Origin: Nevskiales bacterium
GTDB lineage: Bacteria; Pseudomonadota; Gammaproteobacteria; Nevskiales; Nevskiaceae
Length of the DNA stretch: 14,049 nucleotides
Reading direction: 5' to 3'
Assembly (NCBI GenBank): GCA_022616655.1
Contig: JAKEEJ010000056.1
Location: 1 to 14,049, forward strand
The position numbers and the translations under genes were made by a program. Below are positions 6,298-14,049 of the stretch, in pieces (position 1 is the first letter of the stretch; every line of letters begins with the position of its first letter). The notes below the pieces were generated by a model that saw only the letters and a program-made list of their open reading frames with translations, had not been told where the DNA came from and searched no databases.

Positions 6298-6304
6298 CAT
6301 CACG

Positions 6305-8233
6305 ATGGCAAAAATGATTGGCATTGACCTCGGCACCACCAACTCCTGTGTGGCCATCATGGAGGGCGGGCAGCCCAAGGTAATTGAGAACAGTGAGGGC
6401 GAACGCACTACTCCCTCCGTGGTCGCGTACGCGGACGACGGTCAGACAATTGTCGGCCGGCCGGCCAAGCGGCAAGCGGTGACCAATCCCCACAATACGC
6501 TGTACGGCGTCAAACGGCTGATCGGCCGCCGCTTCGAAGACCCCATGGTGGCCAAGGACATCAACATGGTGCCGTTCAGGATCGTCAAGGCCGACAATGG
6601 CGACGCCTGGGTGGAAGCCAAGGGCAAAAAAGTCGCGCCGCCGCAGATTTCCGCCGAAGTGCTGACCAAGATGAAGAAAACCGCCGAGGATTATCTCGGC
6701 GAGAAAGTCACGGAGGCGGTCATCACGGTGCCGGCGTATTTCAACGATTCGCAGCGTCAGGCGACCAAGGACGCCGGCCGTATTGCGGGCCTGGAGGTCA
6801 AGCGCATCATCAACGAGCCGACCGCGGCCGCGCTGGCCTTCGGCCTGGACAAGGTCACCGGCGACAAGAAGATCGCCGTATACGACCTGGGCGGTGGGAC
6901 GTTCGATATTTCCATCATCGAAATCGCGGAAGTGGACAAGGAGCACCAGTTCGAGGTGTTGTCCACCAACGGCGACACCTTCCTCGGCGGCGAAGATTTC
7001 GACATGCGGGTAATTGAATACATTGTCGCCGAGTTCAAAAAGGACAGCGGCATAGACCTGAAGAAAGATCCACTGGCACTGCAACGCCTGAAGGAGGCGG
7101 CCGAGAAGGCCAAGATCGAACTGTCGTCCACCACGCAGACCGAGATCAATCTGCCGTACGTGACGGCCGATGCCAGCGGGCCGAAACATCTCAACATGAA
7201 ACTGACGCGCGCCAAGCTCGAGTCGCTGGTGGAAGATCTGATTGAAAAAACGCTCGAACCCTGCCGCATCGCGCTCAAAGACTCCGGACTCAAGGCGTCC
7301 GAGATCCAGGAAGTGATCCTGGTGGGGGGGCAGACCCGCATGCCCAAGGTGCAGGAAGTGGTTAAAACCCTGTTCGGCCGCGAACCGCGCAAGGACGTCA
7401 ATCCCGACGAGGCGGTCGCGGTCGGTGCGGCCATCCAGGCCTCGGTACTCTCCGGAGAGCGCAAGGACGTGCTGCTGCTGGACGTCACGCCGCTGTCGTT
7501 GGGTATTGAAACGCTCGGCGGCAAAATGACCAAGCTGATTGAGAAAAATACGACCATTCCGACCAAGAAGACGGAAACCTTCACCACGGCCGAGGATCAT
7601 CAAACCGCCGTGACCATCCAGGTCTACCAGGGCGAACGTGAGCAGGCCCATGCCAACAAACTGCTCGGACGTTTTGATCTGACCGATCTGCCGCCGGCGT
7701 CGCGCGGTGTGCCGCAGGTGGAGGTGACGTTCGACATTGATGCCAATGGCATTCTCAACGTATCGGCCAAAGACAAGGCGACCGGCAAGAGCCAGTCCAT
7801 CGTGATCAAGGCCAATTCAGGCCTGTCCGAGGACGAGATCAAGAAGATGGTCAAGGACGCCGAGCTGCACTCCGAGGAGGACAAGAAGTTCAATGAACTG
7901 ATTACCGCACGCAATACCGGTGATCACATGATTCATGCCGTCGAAAAGTCGCTGAAGGACCTGGCGAGCGAGATTCAAGAGGATGAAAAGAAGGCCATTG
8001 AAGAGGCGGTCAAGGACCTGCGTGAAGCGCTGAAGGGCGACGACAAGGACGCCATCACTTCCAGAACCGAGAAGCTGGCGGAATCCTCCGCCAAACTGGC
8101 CGAGCGTGCCTACAAGAAGGCGCAAGCCGAGACCGGGGCAGGCGCTTCCAAATCCGATGGGGAAGGCGCTGCGAAGAATGACGATGTGGTGGATGCGGAA
8201 TTCAGCGAAGTCAAGGACGAAAAGAAAAGCTAA
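6305..8233 (+). CDS. dnaK: Molecular chaperone DnaK (Hsp70)
   Basis: A 642-residue Hsp70 colinear with E. coli DnaK (638). The ATPase domain starts [17 protein letters not shown] with the phosphate-1 loop GIDLGTTNS at 6-14, VKRLIGRRF including Lys70, [12 protein letters not shown], and the phosphate-2 motif [11 protein letters not shown] including Thr199. The interdomain linker [15 protein letters not shown] lies near 388-402. A substrate-binding beta domain and a charged helical lid follow. The C-terminus carries the conserved DDVVDAEF...EVKD motif. DnaK binds exposed hydrophobic segments of cytosolic proteins in an ATP cycle driven by DnaJ and GrpE, both encoded alongside. It has its own near-consensus sigma-32 promoter and a good Shine-Dalgarno, fitting the highest expression in the cluster. 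The dnaK stop is followed almost at once by an inverted-repeat element. Confidence 0.99.
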   Translation: MAKMIGIDLGTTNSCVAIMEGGQPKVIENSEGERTTPSVVAYADDGQTIVGRPAKRQAVTNPHNTLYGVKRLIGRRFEDPMVAKDINMVPFRIVKADNGDAWVEAKGKKVAPPQISAEVLTKMKKTAEDYLGEKVTEAVITVPAYFNDSQRQATKDAGRIAGLEVKRIINEPTAAALAFGLDKVTGDKKIAVYDLGGGTFDISIIEIAEVDKEHQFEVLSTNGDTFLGGEDFDMRVIEYIVAEFKKDSGIDLKKDPLALQRLKEAAEKAKIELSSTTQTEINLPYVTADASGPKHLNMKLTRAKLESLVEDLIEKTLEPCRIALKDSGLKASEIQEVILVGGQTRMPKVQEVVKTLFGREPRKDVNPDEAVAVGAAIQASVLSGERKDVLLLDVTPLSLGIETLGGKMTKLIEKNTTIPTKKTETFTTAEDHQTAVTIQVYQGEREQAHANKLLGRFDLTDLPPASRGVPQVEVTFDIDANGILNVSAKDKATGKSQSIVIKANSGLSEDEIKKMVKDAELHSEEDKKFNELITARNTGDHMIHAVEKSLKDLASEIQEDEKKAIEEAVKDLREALKGDDKDAITSRTEKLAESSAKLAERAYKKAQAETGAGASKSDGEGAAKNDDVVDAEFSEVKDEKKS

Positions 8234-8239
8234 AGGCGC

Positions 8240-8323
8240 CTCACACAAAGGCACAAAGGTCGCAGAGGCGCAAACATGAATATGTTCTTGGCGCACTTTG
8301 CGACTTTGCGCGAGATATTTTTT
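8240..8323. repeat. Inverted-repeat element with 8-bp units and T6 tail between dnaK and dnaJ
   Basis: The left arm 8240-8258 and right arm 8296-8314 are 19-nt imperfect inverted repeats built around CACAAAGG / CTTTGCG units with about 8-bp periodicity. In the plus-strand RNA 15 of 19 positions pair, with three A-C mismatches and one G-A. In the minus-strand RNA the A-C mismatches become G-U pairs, giving 18 of 19. Six Ts (8318-8323) follow three nucleotides after the right arm, so it could act as a leaky terminator between dnaK and dnaJ. It fills most of the 111-bp gap. It resembles GCAAAGGCGCAAAG-type intergenic repeats I recall from other bacterial genomes, which I cannot check here. Confidence 0.65.
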
Positions 8324-8344
8324 GATGCTCTTGGGCACACGTGA

Positions 8345-9463
8345 ATGTCAAAGCGTGACTATTACGAAGTGCTGGGCGTCGGCAAGGACGCCGGCGAGGA
8401 CGAACTCAAGAAGGCCTATCGCCGGCTGGCGATGAAACTGCATCCGGACCGCAATCCGGGCAGCACGGAGGCCGAAGAGCGATTCAAGGAGGTCAATGAG
8501 GCGTACGGCGTTCTCACCGATCCCGACAAGCGCGAAATTTACAATCAGTACGGTCACGAGGGTCTGCAACACGGGGGCGGGGGCGCTGGCAATTTTGCTG
8601 AAGGGTTCTCGGATGTCTTTGGCGATATTTTTTCGGACATCTTCGGCGGCCGGCATGCCGGCCCGCGTCGGGGTGCCCATCTGCGTTACAACATCGAGTT
8701 GTCCCTGGAGGAAGCGGCACTGGGTACCCAGGCCACCATCCGCATCCCCAAACTGGAAATGTGCAGTACCTGCCACGGTCACGCCACCGCCAGCGGCAAG
8801 GCCGCGGCGGCCTGTCCGACGTGTCGCGGCAGCGGGCAGGTGCGCCTGCAGCAGGGATTTTTTACCCTGCAGCAGGCGTGCCCACACTGCCGCGGCCGGG
8901 GAACCGTCATCAGCGATCCCTGCAAGACCTGCCGTGGCAGTGGACACATACGTCGCGAAAAGACGCTCGAGGTCAAGATTCCTCCCGGCGTGGATACCGG
9001 TGACCGTATCCGGCTGAGCGGTGAGGGGGAATGGGGCGGGCGGAGCGCGCCGCCCGGAGATCTTTACGTCCAGATCGCCATCAGGCCCCATCCACTTTTC
9101 GAGCGTGACGGCGGCGATTTGTTGTGTACCGTCCCCATTGGAATGGTTACCGCGGCGCTGGGCGGCGAACTGGAAGTGCCGACGCTGGCTGGCAAAACCA
9201 CGCTCAAAATTCCGGAAGCCACTCAGAGCGGTGCGGTGTTCCGACTGCGCGGCCTGGGTGTCCAGTCCGTACGCGGTGGCCGACCGGGTGATTTGCTCTG
9301 CACCGTGGCGGTTGAAACACCGGTGCACCTCAGCAAAATCCAGAAGGAACTGTTGCGACAGTTCGGAGATTCGCTGGAGGACAGCCGTGAACGGCACCAT
9401 CCCGAATCCGCCTCGTGGTTGGAAAAGACACGCGCCTTCATCAAAGAGCACATCAAACGCTGA
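8345..9463 (+). CDS. dnaJ: Chaperone DnaJ (Hsp40)
   Basis: A 372-residue class I J-protein. The J domain (about 5-70) has RDYYEVLGV, the [16 protein letters not shown] helix-loop with HPD at 33-35, and [18 protein letters not shown] Gly/Phe-rich linker runs about 72-108. The zinc domain has four CxxC pairs: C140/C143, C157/C160, C179/C182, C193/C196. The first is CSTCHGHA, so the final Gly of the usual CxxCxGxG is Ala; the other three are canonical. C-terminal substrate-binding domains follow with [17 protein letters not shown] and PPGDLYVQI. DnaJ delivers clients to DnaK and stimulates its ATPase. It starts at ATG 8345 without a clear Shine-Dalgarno. It is separated from dnaK by an inverted-repeat element that could lower its expression relative to dnaK. 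Confidence 0.98.
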   Translation: MSKRDYYEVLGVGKDAGEDELKKAYRRLAMKLHPDRNPGSTEAEERFKEVNEAYGVLTDPDKREIYNQYGHEGLQHGGGGAGNFAEGFSDVFGDIFSDIFGGRHAGPRRGAHLRYNIELSLEEAALGTQATIRIPKLEMCSTCHGHATASGKAAAACPTCRGSGQVRLQQGFFTLQQACPHCRGRGTVISDPCKTCRGSGHIRREKTLEVKIPPGVDTGDRIRLSGEGEWGGRSAPPGDLYVQIAIRPHPLFERDGGDLLCTVPIGMVTAALGGELEVPTLAGKTTLKIPEATQSGAVFRLRGLGVQSVRGGRPGDLLCTVAVETPVHLSKIQKELLRQFGDSLEDSRERHHPESASWLEKTRAFIKEHIKR

Positions 9464-9482
9464 GGGTCGGCATCACGCGTGG

Positions 9483-9488
9483 TAAAGT
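9483..9488 (+). promoter_or_regulatory. Possible -10 element of a dapB promoter
   Basis: TAAAGT at 9483-9488 (4/6 to the -10 consensus) lies in GGTAAAGTGCGGCC, very similar to GGTAAGATGCGCGCC before carA (10406-10420). The recurrence before two biosynthetic genes suggests a shared promoter style, with transcription starting about 20 nt before the dapB ATG. No good -35 is seen. Confidence 0.3.
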
Positions 9489-9514
9489 GCGGCCTGCATA
9501 CGACACGTTGACCC

Positions 9515-10321
9515 ATGACCACTACCCGTATTGCCATTCTGGGTGCTTCCGGCCGCATGGGCCGCACCCTGATTCAGACCGCGCTGGCATTGCCTGTGAT
9601 TGATCTGACGACGGCCATTGATCGCTGGGACAGCCCGGAACTGGGCGAGGACGTGGCCTCGTTTGTGGGGCGTCCGGCCTCCGGCGTCGCGCTGGCTCAC
9701 GATCTTTCCGCGGCGACCGCTTCGTTCGACGTGGTGGTGGATTTCAGCAGTCCGGAAGCCACGCTGGCCGCACTGGAGGTCTGTCAGAAACATCGCAAGG
9801 GCATGGTTATCGGTACCACGGGATTCGCCCCAACGCAGAAAAAAGAGATTGAATCTGCCACGCAAGTCATTCCCATCTGTCAGTCGGCCAACTTCAGCGT
9901 GGGCGTCAATGTCGTCCTCAAGCTCCTGGAGCAGGCTGCCCACGCTCTGGGTGACGCCTATGACGTGGAAATCGTCGAGACCCATCACCGCAACAAGACG
10001 GATGCCCCTAGCGGTACCGCGCTACTCTTGGGCGAAACGGTGGCACAGGCCATGAATCGTGACCTGAAGGCGGTGGCGGTTTATGGTCGCGAAGGGCAGA
10101 CGGGCGTGCGCGATCAGAGGACGATTGGGTTTTCCACGCTCCGCGGCGGCGACGTCGTTGGCGATCATGCCGTGCTGTTTCTGGGCGAAGGAGAGCGGGT
10201 GGAGATCGCCCACAAGGCCACCAGCCGTTCAAACTTCGCGCTCGGAGCTTTGCGGGCCGCCGCCTGGCTCAAAGGTAAAGCTCCTGGGCTGTACTCCATG
10301 CAAGACGTGTTGGAGCTTTGA
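9515..10321 (+). CDS. dapB: 4-hydroxy-tetrahydrodipicolinate reductase
   Basis: A 268-residue NAD(P)H-dependent enzyme of the diaminopimelate/lysine pathway; its product feeds peptidoglycan and lysine synthesis. The Rossmann motif GASGRMG is at residues 10-16. DVVVDFSSPEATL and KGMVIGTTGF follow, then SANFSVGVNV. The catalytic signature ETHHRNKTDAPSGTAL has His157-His158 and Lys161, with the PSGTA substrate loop. The C-terminus has GREGQTG, TIGFSTLRGGDVVGDH and HKATSRSNFALGALRAAAWL. It aligns end to end with E. coli DapB (273). It sits 51 bp after dnaJ and 158 bp before carA, the order found in many non-enteric Gammaproteobacteria. No Shine-Dalgarno precedes ATG 9515. Confidence 0.97.
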   Translation: MTTTRIAILGASGRMGRTLIQTALALPVIDLTTAIDRWDSPELGEDVASFVGRPASGVALAHDLSAATASFDVVVDFSSPEATLAALEVCQKHRKGMVIGTTGFAPTQKKEIESATQVIPICQSANFSVGVNVVLKLLEQAAHALGDAYDVEIVETHHRNKTDAPSGTALLLGETVAQAMNRDLKAVAVYGREGQTGVRDQRTIGFSTLRGGDVVGDHAVLFLGEGERVEIAHKATSRSNFALGALRAAAWLKGKAPGLYSMQDVLEL

Positions 10322-10390
10322 GAGTCTCTGAGCCGTCCCCCTATGCCGGAGATTCCGTACTGTTGCTTACCGCGGACTAAAAACTTTCCT

Positions 10391-10419
10391 GCGCGCATCG
10401 AGTCCGGTAAGATGCGCGC
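10391..10419 (+). promoter_or_regulatory. Perfect 9-bp dyad overlapping a putative carA promoter
   Basis: GCGCGCATC (10391-10399) and GATGCGCGC (10411-10419) are perfect inverted repeats around an 11-nt spacer. The spacer and right arm contain TAAGAT (10408-10413, 4/6 to a -10) preceded at 17 nt by a weak TTTCCT (10385-10390). A DNA-binding regulator at this dyad would cover the promoter. Alternatively the dyad is an RNA hairpin of the dapB transcript. Confidence 0.45.
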
Positions 10420-10428
10420 CTAATCCTG

Positions 10429-10450
10429 ACGGGGGCTCTGGCCCCCGTTT
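10429..10450 (+). terminator. GC-rich hairpin with T-rich tail in the carA leader (terminator or attenuator)
   Basis: ACGGGGGC (10429-10436) pairs perfectly with GCCCCCGT (10441-10448) around a TCTG tetraloop, followed by a T-rich tail (T10448-T10450, then GTGT). It is the strongest classic intrinsic-terminator shape in the window. It lies between dapB and carA. It may end the upstream transcript, or, if transcription starts at the TAAGAT promoter just upstream, act as a leader hairpin for carAB. Confidence 0.6.
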
Positions 10451-10479
10451 GTGTATCCACCATGGATTAGACGCTGACA

Positions 10480-11605
10480 ATGACCACGCCTGCTCCGGCT
10501 TTGCTCGCACTCGCCGACGGCAGCGTTTTTAGAGGCGTTTCCATCGGTCCCGACGGCCTCACTGTCGGCGAGGTGGTGTTCAACACCGCCATGACGGGGT
10601 ACCAGGAAATCCTGACCGACCCCTCCTACCGCGAACAGATCGTCACGTTCACGTATCCGCACATCGGCAACTACGGCACGTCGCTGGAAGATGCGGAGTC
10701 AGAAAAAGTGCAACTGGCCGGGCTGGTGCTGAGGGAAGTACCGCGTATCCACTCGAATTGGCGGTCCACACAGGACTTCCGCGGCTATCTGAAATCCAAC
10801 CGAGTGGTGACCATCGCAGAAATTGATACACGACGCCTGACTCGCGTGCTGCGTGACAAAGGTGCCCAAAACGGCTGTTTGATGGCGGGTGAAGTGAACG
10901 AAGCTGAAGCGCTGCGGCGCGCGCGTGCCTGGCCCGGTCTCAAGGGCATGGACCTGGCCAGAGTAGTGACGACGGCCAAACCGTACCCGTGGACCGAAGG
11001 CAGTTGGGTTGGGCCGGACGAAAAACGCCGGACCATGCCTCCGCGCTTCCATGTGGTGGCGTACGACTTTGGCATCAAGCGCAATATCTTGCGCCTGTTG
11101 GTGGATCGCGGCTGCCGTGTGACCGTGGTACCGGCGCAGACCTCTGCCACGGAAACCTTAAAACTAAGGCCGGACGGCGTGTTCCTGTCCAATGGGCCCG
11201 GCGATCCGGAGCCCTGTACGTATGCCGTTCAGGCCACGCGTGAATTTATCGCGCGCAAATTGCCGGTCTACGGCATCTGCCTGGGTCACCAGCTTCTCGG
11301 TCTGGCCGCTGGCGGTAGAACCCTGAAAATGAAGTTCGGTCACCACGGCGCCAACCACCCGGTACAGGATCTGGAAAACGGGCGGGTGTACATCACCAGT
11401 CAGAACCACGGTTTTGCGGTAGACGAACAGACCCTGCCCGCCAATGTGAAAGTGACCCATCGCTCGCTGTTCGATGGCTCCAACCAGGGTCTGCGCGTGC
11501 TTGATGCGCCGGCGTTCAGTTTCCAGGGTCACCCGGAAGCCTCGCCGGGCCCTCATGAGATGGGTTATCTGTTTGACCGGTTTACCGCGATGATGGAGGC
11601 CGGCA

Positions 11606-11613
<8 letters not shown>
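10480..11613 (+). CDS. carA: Carbamoyl-phosphate synthetase small (glutaminase) subunit
   Basis: A 377-residue class I glutamine amidotransferase subunit (E. coli 382). The N-terminal CarA-specific domain has [33 protein letters not shown] and [10 protein letters not shown]. The C-terminal glutaminase domain has the nucleophile Cys267 in [11 protein letters not shown], and His351/Glu353 in [14 protein letters not shown], matching the C269/H353/E355 triad of E. coli. It hydrolyses glutamine and channels ammonia to CarB for carbamoyl phosphate, the shared precursor of arginine and pyrimidines. ATG 10480 gives a normal N-terminus but has no evident Shine-Dalgarno. Upstream lies a 158-bp leader with a dyad and a strong hairpin, so independent regulation of carAB is likely. 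Its end overlaps carB by 8 bp. Confidence 0.98.
11595..11599 (+). promoter_or_regulatory. Shine-Dalgarno for carB
   Basis: GGAGG inside the end of carA lies 6 nt before ATG 11606. It supports the start that overlaps the carA stop by 8 bp, and hence translational coupling of the two subunits. Confidence 0.75.

Positions 11614-14049
<2,436 letters not shown>

Noticed and set aside
6212..7651. A 479-codon open frame antisense to dnaK
   Set aside because: Long antisense frames opposite hsp70 genes are a known artefact of their codon pattern. This one has no family resemblance or start signal, and its composition mirrors the sense gene.
8240..8323. CRISPR repeats between dnaK and dnaJ
   Set aside because: The units are about 8 bp, contiguous and inverted, with no unique spacers of CRISPR length and no cas genes nearby.
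8348..9451. A 367-codon frame antisense to dnaJ, and a similar 326-codon frame antisense to hrcA (4614-5594)
   Set aside because: Both mirror intact, strongly conserved genes and lack start signals or domain similarity.

Overview
The window is a compact, moderately GC-rich piece of a gammaproteobacterial chromosome made almost wholly of housekeeping genes. Every complete protein closely resembles its Escherichia coli or Pseudomonas/Xanthomonas counterpart, and the order fur, recN, hrcA-grpE-dnaK-dnaJ, dapB, carA-carB is the ancestral layout of non-enteric Gammaproteobacteria. An HrcA repressor (absent from E. coli) combined with a sigma-32-type promoter points to a Chromatiales-, Thiotrichales- or Xanthomonadales-like lineage. 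The genus cannot be fixed from the sequence. No phage, transposase, CRISPR array, tRNA or rRNA is visible, and no gap between genes exceeds about 160 bp.

Layout. 2-565 (+): C-terminal end of a neurotransmitter:sodium-symporter-type transporter. 566-886 (+): rnfH, directly abutting it. 887-1258 (-): bamE, whose stop codon abuts the rnfH stop. 1315-1764 (+): fur, divergent from bamE. 1815-3494 (-): recN, and 3497-4387 (-): nadK, an operon transcribed nadK then recN. 4503-9463 (+): hrcA, grpE, dnaK, dnaJ, the heat-shock chaperone cluster. 9515-10321 (+): dapB (lysine/diaminopimelate pathway). 10480-11613 (+): carA, and 11606-14049 (+): carB, the two subunits of carbamoyl-phosphate synthetase, overlapping by 8 bp; carB runs off the window.

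How the genes relate. HrcA is a heat-shock repressor. GrpE and DnaJ are the nucleotide-exchange factor and J-domain partner of DnaK. The best regulatory signal in the window is a near-consensus sigma-32 promoter (6240-6268) just before dnaK, which would let dnaK-dnaJ be induced apart from hrcA-grpE. CarA supplies ammonia from glutamine to CarB for arginine and pyrimidine synthesis. BamE belongs to the outer-membrane protein assembly machine, Fur controls iron genes, RecN acts in double-strand-break repair and NadK makes NADP.

The non-coding DNA is the less ordinary part. Two unrelated inverted-repeat elements built from short tandem units (7-bp units at 6151-6238, 8-bp units at 8240-8323) sit on either side of dnaK; the first supplies an extra tail to GrpE. 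The carA leader has a perfect 9-bp dyad over a promoter-like sequence, then a very GC-rich hairpin with a T-rich tail. I see no undescribed multi-gene system here. The findings are regulatory or structural hypotheses in an otherwise conventional region.
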